From: an uncultured Selenomonadaceae bacterium
GTDB taxonomy: Bacteria > Bacillota > Negativicutes > Selenomonadales > Selenomonadaceae
DNA: 64,000 nucleotides
Assembly: GCA_905233135.1 (NCBI GenBank)
Contig: CAJOCQ010000015.1
Location: 26,007-90,006 of the forward strand
Direction of reading: 5' to 3'
The translations under genes and the position numbers were made by a program. Under the pieces are notes generated by a model, which saw nothing but the letters and a program-made list of their open reading frames with translations, was not told the DNA's origin and did not search any database. Numbering within the stretch: the stretch's first letter is position 1; every line of letters starts with the position of its first letter. Shown here piece after piece: positions 51,659 through 58,949 of this stretch.

Positions 51659-53317
51659 TTAAACTTTGGAAATACTCATTGGCGGATAAATATCACCGTC
51701 AATAATTGCGTCGATAATGCAAGGTTTTTGAAGTTTCAACGCTTCAGCAAACGCCGCCTCAAATTCTGCCGCGTTTTTAACTTGCCAGCCTTTTGCGCCG
51801 CAAGCCTCCGCGTACTTGACGTAATCAGGATTTTTAATCCCCATAAAAGCATGTTCGCCGAAATTCGCAAGCAAAAATTTTTTGATAACGTTAAATTCTG
51901 CGTTGTTGAAAATTACGTAAATGACGGGAACATTTTCCTTGACGCAAGTTAAAAGCTCAAAGCCCGCCATTAAATAATCGCCGTCGCCGCAAGCGCAAAC
52001 AACCGTTTTATCTGTATTCGCACATTTTACGCCAATTGAGCCGTTGACGTGACTTGCCATTGGTCCGAAACTGCCGGGATTTTGATAAATCTGATTTTTG
52101 TTCAAATTCAAGTACGCGCTAAGCCAAAGCATATGTGCGCCCGCGTCGCCCATTATGATTGAGTTTGCGGGAAGATTCTTTGAAATGAGTTGTACCAAAT
52201 AGCCAGGATGAAGTTTGCCGTTGGAAAATTCGGGCAAAATTTCTGCGTGGTGTTTGTTGACAATCGCCAAATTTTCAGGCAACGCGGCAACATTATTTTT
52301 TTCAAGATATGCAACGAGATTTTCAAGCGCGGGGGTTGCGTCGCTTACGAGGCGCGCTTCAGTTGCGTAAACTTTGTCGATTTCGTGACGGTCAATGTTA
52401 ATGTGGAAAAGTTTTTTGCCGTCAAAAAGTTTTGCGTTAAAGCCGAAGGTTGCATTTTCTGCGAAAGAATTTCCAACAGCTAAAATTGTCTGCGCATTTT
52501 TAAAATATTCATTTGCTCCGACATCGCCTGAAGTTCCGACAATTCCCATTGAATAGGGATTATCTTCGGGAATATAACCTTTTGCGTCCATTGTGCTGAC
52601 AAAAGGAATTTTCCACGTATTAATCAATTTTTCCAAAATATTTTTTGAATCACTGCGAACGCAGCCGTAACCTACCATTAAAAGCGGTTTTTTATCAGCC
52701 GTGAAATTTTCTGCAAACTTTTTATTAAATTCGTCAACCTGTGCGGCGGGCGCAAAAATTTTCGGCACTTCGATATTTACCGAACGATAAAAAGGAATTT
52801 CGGCAATAGTAACGTCTTTCGGTATGTGCAAATGAACGGGTCCCGGTCTTCCTTCAAACGCCGTGTAAATTAATTCTTCCAAAGTCGAAACGGCGTATTT
52901 TGCGTCCTCAAGAATGACAGATTTTTTTGTGGTAGCTGCAAACATTGCTTGAGAATCAGGCGTGCGTGAAAGTCCCGTAGATTCATTTAACGCACCCTTG
53001 CCGCGCATTCTTTGTGAAGTGTAGCCCGTTATTGCAAGCATCGGGATTGAGTCCGAATACGCAACCGCCAAACCCGAAAATAAATTAAATGCACCGGGTC
53101 CGCCCGTTGCAAAACATACGCCCAATTTTTTGCTGAACATTGCATAGCCCGCCGCCATAAATGACGCCGCCTGCTCGTTTTGAATTATGACTGTTTTAAT
53201 TTTTTCGGATTTGTTGAGAGCCAAAAGCATTGAGGCGTTGACTTGCCCCGAGCCGCCAAATACATAATCGACGCCAATTTCTTCCAAAACTTTTACAATC
53301 GTTTGATTTACGTCCAC
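51659..53317 (-). CDS. Thiamine-diphosphate enzyme, acetolactate-synthase-like
   Basis: 552 residues with the three-domain TPP-enzyme layout. The catalytic Glu lies in VIIQNEQAASFMAAGYA (near residue 47). A central nucleotide-like domain (PLLMVGYGCVRSDSKNIL) separates it from the pyrophosphate-binding motif ACGDGDYLMAGFELL with the downstream NNAEFN. Closest in look to IlvB-type acetolactate synthases or 2-oxoacid decarboxylases such as benzoylformate or oxalyl-CoA types. No regulatory subunit gene is adjacent, which argues against a biosynthetic ALS. Start GTG 53317 has GGGAGG upstream. It opens the transcript downstream of a terminator-like hairpin. Confidence 0.88.
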   Translation of the reverse strand: MDVNQTIVKVLEEIGVDYVFGGSGQVNASMLLALNKSEKIKTVIIQNEQAASFMAAGYAMFSKKLGVCFATGGPGAFNLFSGLAVAYSDSIPMLAITGYTSQRMRGKGALNESTGLSRTPDSQAMFAATTKKSVILEDAKYAVSTLEELIYTAFEGRPGPVHLHIPKDVTIAEIPFYRSVNIEVPKIFAPAAQVDEFNKKFAENFTADKKPLLMVGYGCVRSDSKNILEKLINTWKIPFVSTMDAKGYIPEDNPYSMGIVGTSGDVGANEYFKNAQTILAVGNSFAENATFGFNAKLFDGKKLFHINIDRHEIDKVYATEARLVSDATPALENLVAYLEKNNVAALPENLAIVNKHHAEILPEFSNGKLHPGYLVQLISKNLPANSIIMGDAGAHMLWLSAYLNLNKNQIYQNPGSFGPMASHVNGSIGVKCANTDKTVVCACGDGDYLMAGFELLTCVKENVPVIYVIFNNAEFNVIKKFLLANFGEHAFMGIKNPDYVKYAEACGAKGWQVKNAAEFEAAFAEALKLQKPCIIDAIIDGDIYPPMSISKV

Positions 53318-53339
53318 TTTACCGCCTCCCGCAAATTTA

Positions 53340-53379
53340 AAAAATGGTTAGTGGAAAGTTTTTCGGCTAACCACTAACC
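53340..53379 (-). terminator. Terminator or attenuator between DJ-1 and TPP-enzyme genes
   Basis: Nine-base stem GGTTAGTGG (53346-53354) / CCACTAACC (53371-53379). On the minus strand it is followed by a T-run (complement of 53340-53345). It lies in the only wide gap of the leftward gene series between 57418 and 50740 and would lower readthrough into the redox genes. Confidence 0.75.
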
Positions 53380-53408
53380 ACTTAAAAATTTACTTAAAAA
53401 TTTTTGAA

Positions 53409-54848
53409 TTATTTACCGAGTTTTTTGAGCACTTCAACAATCTTGTTGCCGTAAGCAATGGAAGATTCAACTGAAGTACCTGTAATGAAAGGATGATCAT
53501 AATAAACTTGCGGGTCTTCGCGGCTTGCATTAATACGCGCAATGCACGCGCCGTTAGGTCCGACTGCGTCACGTACCAAATCTTCAATCGGCCATTGGAA
53601 ACCCGGTGTTACAACGTCAGTTGCAAAATCTTTGTCGCCGCCGTAAACTTCATAAACCATAGCCATTCCCGGTCCGTAGAAATCCCAAGCGCGCGGGTGC
53701 GCAGTGATTTTCTTTCCGTAAATGATAGATTTATAATCGTTTTCGGGGTCGCGCAAGAATACCAAAGTTGAAACAGCGTAGCAAAGAGCGGCAACAATTT
53801 TGCCTGTTTTGTAAGCGCGCATAATCAACTGATGAAGTTCCCAGCAATTCGCCATATCAAGATTTGCACCGGGACCGCCCGTCAAAACGATAGCGTCATA
53901 ATCGTCCATATTTACTTCAGTGAATTTTTTGGGATGCGCCCATTCTTCGCCGTCAACGAGTTCTTTACAACGTGCGCAAACTTCGGGCGGATTTGTTTTA
54001 ACATTTTGTACGGGGTCAACAAAATCAGGGTCAACGCTGATTTTAAATGGAAGAGGTTTTTTGCCTTGCGGAGTTGCCAAAGTTACTTCAAAACCTGCTT
54101 TCTTGCAAGCGTCCCAAGGTGCTTGAAGTTCTTCTGCCCAAGAGCCGTAATTTGTAGCAATGATTAAAACTTTTGCCATTTTATTACCTCCAAAATTTTT
54201 ATTCTGTAAACGCTTTTCAGCGGTACATTCTTTTTGCTCGAGAGTTTTTATTCTCTGTTCCAAAATATCAATACGATTGTTGAGGAAATTTAAAACTTCG
54301 CCGCAATTAAGCAAGCTGATAATTCTTTGAGCAAATGCAACGTGTTCGCCGCCCGTGCGTGCGCTTACCAAATCGCCGTCAACTACAACATCTTCGTCAA
54401 CGTAATTTATACCCATTAATTTTGCGTCGCCGAGCAAATTGTTATGAACGACCATACGCCGCCCTTTGACGAGTTCGGAAATTGGAGCCATAAGCCATGC
54501 GCCGTGACAAATTATACCCTTGATAATTTTTTTGTCGGCAAAACATTTTTTCAAAAATTCGCAGGCGGGCGGCAACTTGTTAATGTCTTCGGTATAGCGC
54601 AACCTGTCTGCTACATAACCTGCAGGAACAATAACCGCCGCGTATTCTTGCAAATTGGCAGTTTCAAAGCTTTCATTGCACTTAAATTCTTTGCGTTCTT
54701 CGTGCCCTTCAAAAGTTAATTCGTCATTGCCCCAAAGCCGCGTCAAAAAATGCACTTCCAAACCCGCCGAATTGAAACACTTTGAATAATATTCAATTTC
54801 GGGCTCGTAAAAGTCACTTTCAATCAAAACGCCTATTTTATTGCGCAA
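53409..54848 (-). CDS. Tandem DJ-1/PfpI-domain protein
   Basis: 479 residues: two DJ-1/PfpI domains in one frame. Domain 1 (1-190) has the nucleophile elbow GIICHGAWLM and ARTGGEHVAFAQRIISLL. A coiled linker (about 195-220, ILEQRIKTLEQKE) leads to domain 2 (225-479) with VLTGGPGANLDMAN and elbow AALCYAVSTL. The family includes glyoxalases, deglycases and proteases using this Cys with a Glu partner. The linker codes an ideal ribosome site followed by ATG 54179, so domain 2 may also be made alone. The start overlaps the kinase gene by 16 bases. Both nucleophile Cys are present. Confidence 0.85.
   Translation of the reverse strand: MRNKIGVLIESDFYEPEIEYYSKCFNSAGLEVHFLTRLWGNDELTFEGHEERKEFKCNESFETANLQEYAAVIVPAGYVADRLRYTEDINKLPPACEFLKKCFADKKIIKGIICHGAWLMAPISELVKGRRMVVHNNLLGDAKLMGINYVDEDVVVDGDLVSARTGGEHVAFAQRIISLLNCGEVLNFLNNRIDILEQRIKTLEQKECTAEKRLQNKNFGGNKMAKVLIIATNYGSWAEELQAPWDACKKAGFEVTLATPQGKKPLPFKISVDPDFVDPVQNVKTNPPEVCARCKELVDGEEWAHPKKFTEVNMDDYDAIVLTGGPGANLDMANCWELHQLIMRAYKTGKIVAALCYAVSTLVFLRDPENDYKSIIYGKKITAHPRAWDFYGPGMAMVYEVYGGDKDFATDVVTPGFQWPIEDLVRDAVGPNGACIARINASREDPQVYYDHPFITGTSVESSIAYGNKIVEVLKKLGK
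54177..54191 (-). promoter_or_regulatory. Internal ribosome site and start inside the DJ-1 tandem gene
   Basis: GGAGG (minus strand, 54187-54191), seven-base spacer, ATG at 54179, opening MAKVLIIATNYGS, a typical DJ-1 N-terminus. It is as good as any gene start in the window. It indicates either a second product of about 256 residues or two genes fused by loss of a stop. Confidence 0.7.
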
Positions 54849-55270
54849 CCGTCCTCATCCCCTTCGGACAAAAATTTTATCGCCGTCAAAATATTTTTGC
54901 CGTCTTTGTAGTTGTAGTCAAGTTTATCCATAATCGTTGTATAAAGGAAAATCCCCAAGCCGCCGATATTGCGCGCGTCCATTTCTGCGTCAATGTCAAT
55001 GTCAGTATCATTTTCCAACGGATTATAAGGCGTGCCTTCGTCTGCAAATTCAAAGCGCAATGCATTTTCACTTTCGACAAATTCGCAGGAAATGTATAAT
55101 TTTTCGCTGCCGGAATAATCAATTATGTTCACTAAAATTTCTTCCGCGCAAAGTTTCAATCTGTTAAACCAAATTTCGTTTTTTACATATTTGGAAATTT
55201 CGGCAGCAATTTGCGCCAACATCTGCGGCAAATTCTCTCTTTTTGCCTGAAATGTTAAATTTTGGAGCAT
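54833..55270 (-). CDS. RsbW/SpoIIAB-like anti-sigma kinase (HATPase)
   Basis: 145 residues. GHKL-type ATPase with the N box (LCAEEILVNIIDYS), G1-like FADEGTPYNPL and G2-like GGLGIFLYTTIMD. In partner switching such kinases bind a sigma or other target and phosphorylate a STAS antagonist. The cognate STAS gene ends three bases upstream (55274), so the pair is almost certainly co-expressed. No sigma factor gene is nearby; the target may be distant or not a sigma factor. Cytoplasmic; length is normal. Start ATG 55270. Confidence 0.87.
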   Translation of the reverse strand: MLQNLTFQAKRENLPQMLAQIAAEISKYVKNEIWFNRLKLCAEEILVNIIDYSGSEKLYISCEFVESENALRFEFADEGTPYNPLENDTDIDIDAEMDARNIGGLGIFLYTTIMDKLDYNYKDGKNILTAIKFLSEGDEDGCAIK

Positions 55271-55273
55271 AAA

Positions 55274-55594
55274 TTATCCCTCAAATTTATCTTGAATATT
55301 TAAAAATTTGTCAATGCCTGTCATTTTGAAAACGTCAAGGATAACCGGCGACGCGCCGATTAAAAATACTTCGACGCCCGCGCCGAGTTTTTGTTTTGCG
55401 AAAACTACAGAGCGAATACCCGCGCTTGCAATGTATTCAAGTTCATCCGCGTAAAAAACCAATTTTTTAATTTCGTCTTTACTCTCAATCAGCGGCTTAA
55501 GTTCGTTCATAAGTTCGGGAGCAATAGAAGCGTCAATGTGCCCGTGAAGTTTTACTTTTGTGACTTCGCCAATTTCCATTACATAATTTGCCAT
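55274..55594 (-). CDS. STAS-domain anti-sigma-factor antagonist
   Basis: 106 residues, SpoIIAA/RsbV-like: VKLHGHIDASIAPEL at the N-terminal strand-helix, and the phosphorylation loop EYIASAGIRSVVFAKQ, where the Ser before Ala-Gly is the expected kinase target. It lies nine bases after the AGE-family gene and three before the RsbW-like kinase. Its dephosphorylation could be by the SpoIIE-type phosphatase at 61615-63774; that link is inference. Confidence 0.9.
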   Translation of the reverse strand: MANYVMEIGEVTKVKLHGHIDASIAPELMNELKPLIESKDEIKKLVFYADELEYIASAGIRSVVFAKQKLGAGVEVFLIGASPVILDVFKMTGIDKFLNIQDKFEG

Positions 55595-55603
55595 TTCTAC
55601 ACC

Positions 55604-57418
55604 TCAATTTTCAGTTGGAACTATTCTAACTTTAATTTGCGGGCGGTAATCAAGTTCAGGAAGTTTTACCGTGAAATTTTCCGCGTCGAAATAACTCCAT
55701 TCTTTGCCGTCAATCCAGACCGCCTCAATTTTGCAACTGCCTTTGGGCAAAATATCGGGCTGCACATGCAAAGTATTTGAACCTTCAAAGGCATTCGGGA
55801 ACGGTTTAAAATACAAATCAAGCGGCTTTTTCGTATGCAAAAGATTGATATAAACCGCGCTCAAAAATGCAAGTTCAATCGAATGGTAGCAAGCCATTGA
55901 GTGCGAACCTTTCAAACGTTCATTGCCCGTCAAGAAAGGTATACCGTTATTTAAAACATTGAAATAAACCGCGCCGTCGTCGTGATCAAGGAAATATGTA
56001 TTATAAAACGCCGCCGAACTGCGCGCCAAATTCAAATACTCGGGCTTTTTCAAGCAACCGTACAAAATTTGGTAGGCTAAAATTCCCTGCTCCTGTTGCC
56101 ACCAAGCTTTTCTGTCGTGCCAAGCGAATCTGTAACAACTTTCGCCTTCGCGCAGTTTTCTTTCCATAACGTCATACCAGCCGCCGCGCCGCGTATCCAT
56201 ACCGACTTTCGGCATAATTTCGGCGATTTTTTCTGCGAATTTGACATATTTTTCTTTGGCAACCGCGCTGTTGATTCTCATTAAGTTCCACGCAATTTTT
56301 AAATTGTGTCCTACTACGCCGCGATTTTGTTGCCAACCCCAATGTTCGTCGTGGCTCCAATCGTCAAAGAATTTTTCTTGAACAAACGGGCTGTTGTCAT
56401 AATCTTTGAAATGTTCTTCAATACAATCTGCCGTATATTCCAAGAAATCTTTGTACTTGTCGTCCATTGTTGCAAGGTACAAATTGATTAAGTAAGCGGG
56501 CGCGTGGTCGCCGACGCTGTTCCAATTTTTTCTGCCAACGTTGCGTCCGAGTGAATTGCTCTTCGGGTCAAAAGTTACGGGGTCAATGTGCGAATAGTAG
56601 CCGCCCTTTTCCCTGTCAATGAAAAATTTATCGAACAGCGAAATTGTCATACGAATATCTTTCATAATTGCGGGGTCGCCGTTGAGTCTGTAAGTTTGAG
56701 TTGGACCTGCAAGCGCGTAAATTTGCTCGTACATCGGAATTGCTTCAATATCATCGTCAAATTCCGAAGTAAAAAGTTTGTGCTCTTTATCGCCCTGTAC
56801 GTCTATTCCGTGATACCAATAAACAATATTTTCGTCAATGTCATAAAATCTCATATGGTCGCGCAGGTATTTAGTACCTTTTTCGGCAACTTCCAAAAAT
56901 CTGTCTTCGCCCGTAAGCATATACGCGCTCGCCATTCCGTAAATCATACGAGAAATTGTGTCAGTTTCTTGGCGAAAATCGGGCTTGCGTACGCCGTCCA
57001 AAGTTAAGCGCGTGCGGTATTGGCGGTAGTCAATTTCGCCGTTGGGAAATTCTGCCTTAATGTAAAAATCAGCAATGCTGCGCGCTTGATTAACCCACCA
57101 ATCAGCCTCTTCAAAACGCATTTCAGTCGGCTTGCGTCCCGGAAAATCCATATACGACGCCTCAAAATGTGTGCCGCTTTCATCGGGATAATAAATCCCG
57201 TAAACAAAAATCATTTGCCCTTCTTTTAAAAGCTTGTCAACTTGCCCCGTGCAATCGCGGTAAGGTTCATCCAAATTTCTCAAAATGCGGGCGTAAAAAT
57301 TATCGGAAAGCTTGAATTTAACTTCGTCGCCTGCAAAACTTTTTATAATTCCGCTGCGCGTTGCACTGTCATAACTTTGACAAAATCCGCCTATCGTGTC
57401 CGAAAACTCAAATTTCAT
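55604..57418 (-). CDS. AGE-family (alpha/alpha)6-barrel enzyme with N-terminal OB-like domain
   Basis: 604 residues. Residues about 100-520 resemble N-acylglucosamine 2-epimerase / cellobiose-epimerase-like barrels: DTISRMIYGMASAYMLTG, GGYYSHIDP, VGHNLKIAWNLMRIN (His-containing helix), RRGGWYDVMERK, QQEQGILAYQIL. Roughly residues 1-95 form a small beta domain (SGIIKSFAGDEVKFKLSD) unlike a standard AGE N-terminus. The C-terminal 70 residues are beta-rich. Expected to epimerise or hydrolyse a sugar in the cytoplasm; the catalytic His pair cannot be assigned confidently. AAGGAG precedes ATG 57418. First gene of the leftward series that contains a STAS protein and kinase. Confidence 0.78.
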   Translation of the reverse strand: MKFEFSDTIGGFCQSYDSATRSGIIKSFAGDEVKFKLSDNFYARILRNLDEPYRDCTGQVDKLLKEGQMIFVYGIYYPDESGTHFEASYMDFPGRKPTEMRFEEADWWVNQARSIADFYIKAEFPNGEIDYRQYRTRLTLDGVRKPDFRQETDTISRMIYGMASAYMLTGEDRFLEVAEKGTKYLRDHMRFYDIDENIVYWYHGIDVQGDKEHKLFTSEFDDDIEAIPMYEQIYALAGPTQTYRLNGDPAIMKDIRMTISLFDKFFIDREKGGYYSHIDPVTFDPKSNSLGRNVGRKNWNSVGDHAPAYLINLYLATMDDKYKDFLEYTADCIEEHFKDYDNSPFVQEKFFDDWSHDEHWGWQQNRGVVGHNLKIAWNLMRINSAVAKEKYVKFAEKIAEIMPKVGMDTRRGGWYDVMERKLREGESCYRFAWHDRKAWWQQEQGILAYQILYGCLKKPEYLNLARSSAAFYNTYFLDHDDGAVYFNVLNNGIPFLTGNERLKGSHSMACYHSIELAFLSAVYINLLHTKKPLDLYFKPFPNAFEGSNTLHVQPDILPKGSCKIEAVWIDGKEWSYFDAENFTVKLPELDYRPQIKVRIVPTEN

Positions 57419-57628
57419 TTGCTACGCTCCTTTTCCAAAAATCTTTTAAATTTTAACAAAAAATTTTCCGCCGCGTTTTAAATTTTTATTTACCAAATCG
57501 ACTGTAAAAATTGTAAATTCGGCGACGCACCGTTATTCAACCATATAAAGATTAATTTACATAGTACATTTTAGAAATAATGTTATAATTTTTTGCAACT
57601 GATTAAAAATCGCAGGAGGCGAAGTAAA
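57419..57628. promoter_or_regulatory. Divergent control region with extended -10 promoter
   Basis: 210 bases without a gene. On the plus strand TGTTATAAT (57581-57589) is a perfect extended -10 (TGN before TATAAT); no good -35 is needed or seen. It would start the regulator mRNA about 30 bases before ATG 57629. Leftward, an AT-rich TTGTTAAAAT-type element lies ahead of the AGE gene but is not convincing. Confidence 0.5.
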
Positions 57629-58888
57629 ATGTACAAAAGCTACGAAGAAAAAGTTTTGGTAATAGCGCGGCGTATGATTTACGCCTTTTACGTTGATAAA
57701 GATATTGAAACAATAATTTCCTACCTAAACCCGAACGATTTTATTTATACCTGCACTAACACTGACAAAACTATTACAGGTGCGCACAATATGAGAGAAT
57801 TTTTGTACCAATCTATGAACAATATCGACGGCTATAAAATCGTCAAGGAAAATTATCAGTTTTGCGGCTCATCAATCGACAGTTGCCTGATAACGGCTGA
57901 CATTGAAACTCAAGCCGTTAAATATCACATTCCATACTCGGCGAATATCAAAATTCTGTTCCAATTTAAATTGGTTAAAGAAAAATTATTGGTGTCGTAT
58001 TATCAAGTTCAAATTCCGTTCAAAGATTCGGCGGCGAAGAATTCTTTTTTTTTTCCGTTGAACAAAACGCCTTTTGAATTACAACTGGATCAGCAATATC
58101 ATTATGAAATGCTGTCTCATTTGATAAACAGCAACGCTACTTCAATAAAAGTTGTACGGTATGAAGAAAATTTGCCTTACCATTACGTTAATTTAAAGTA
58201 TTTAAATTTGTTGAATGTTCCCTGCCTGAAAGATTTTGTTGCAGAAAATAAAAATTCCATTGAACACATTTTCCCCGCCGACCAAAAACGCTACAGCGAC
58301 TTTGTTAAAAATCACGTGCAACAATCTTTAAAAAAAGTTCGTCCCGGTAAATTTTGGCAGTGGCTCGATTCGTACTACATAATTTACAGGATTTTCAACA
58401 GAGAAAATTTTTATGTTTTGGAATTGGGAAATTTATTCACGCTGAATTATTCTGCGCTGATAATGGCTCTGGTTTTGCCGCTGCAGGATATTTCAATTTT
58501 TTACGATTTGTACAACAAAAAAGAAGAAGGCAACTTCATCCCGCCGCCTTATATCAATGACTTGTTTAATAATTTCGGTATTCGTATCGGCAAAAATTTA
58601 ATCTTGTACCAATCAAAGCGGCAGGCGTTGATTGACGGCGAATTAATTGACTTTACGCCGACTGAATTTGAAATTTTGTTGAATTTTATTGATAACATAA
58701 ATAAACCGCTGACGCTCAATAAAATTTACGGAATGATTTGGGACAATGACGAGCTGCAACTGACAAGCAACACTTTGAGGATGCATATCAGCAACATTCG
58801 CCGCAAATTAAAAATTTCGGAAGAAAGTACGATTCACCTTGATACTATTCCGAACGAAGGCTATAAATTTTGGATTGAACAAAAATAA
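57629..58888 (+). CDS. Winged-helix regulator with NTF2-like and PAS-like sensory parts
   Basis: 419 residues from ATG 57629 (GGAGG nine bases upstream); the TTG at 57593 is rejected. Residues about 1-140 look like a SnoaL/NTF2-type ligand pocket (ARRMIYAFYVDKDIETIISYL, then TITGAHNMREFL). Residues about 165-310 resemble a PAS-like domain. The C-terminal 100 residues are an OmpR/PhoB-type winged helix (DFTPTEFEILLNFIDN, TLRMHISNIRRKLK, LDTIPNEGYKFWI). No receiver domain is present, so it probably senses a small molecule directly. It is divergent from the AGE gene and may control it. A bidirectional terminator follows. Confidence 0.8.
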   Translation: MYKSYEEKVLVIARRMIYAFYVDKDIETIISYLNPNDFIYTCTNTDKTITGAHNMREFLYQSMNNIDGYKIVKENYQFCGSSIDSCLITADIETQAVKYHIPYSANIKILFQFKLVKEKLLVSYYQVQIPFKDSAAKNSFFFPLNKTPFELQLDQQYHYEMLSHLINSNATSIKVVRYEENLPYHYVNLKYLNLLNVPCLKDFVAENKNSIEHIFPADQKRYSDFVKNHVQQSLKKVRPGKFWQWLDSYYIIYRIFNRENFYVLELGNLFTLNYSALIMALVLPLQDISIFYDLYNKKEEGNFIPPPYINDLFNNFGIRIGKNLILYQSKRQALIDGELIDFTPTEFEILLNFIDNINKPLTLNKIYGMIWDNDELQLTSNTLRMHISNIRRKLKISEESTIHLDTIPNEGYKFWIEQK

Positions 58889-58901
58889 TTTTTTATGAAA
58901 A

Positions 58902-58940
58902 AAAGCGCGTATGAAAAATCTACGCGCTTTAATTTTTTTG
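58902..58940. terminator. Bidirectional terminator between convergent genes
   Basis: Ten-base stem AAAGCGCGTA (58902-58911) / TACGCGCTTT (58921-58930), nine-base loop, with A-rich and T-rich flanks. It serves the regulator (+) and the debranching enzyme (-). Confidence 0.9.
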
Positions 58941-58949
58941 TCGATATTT

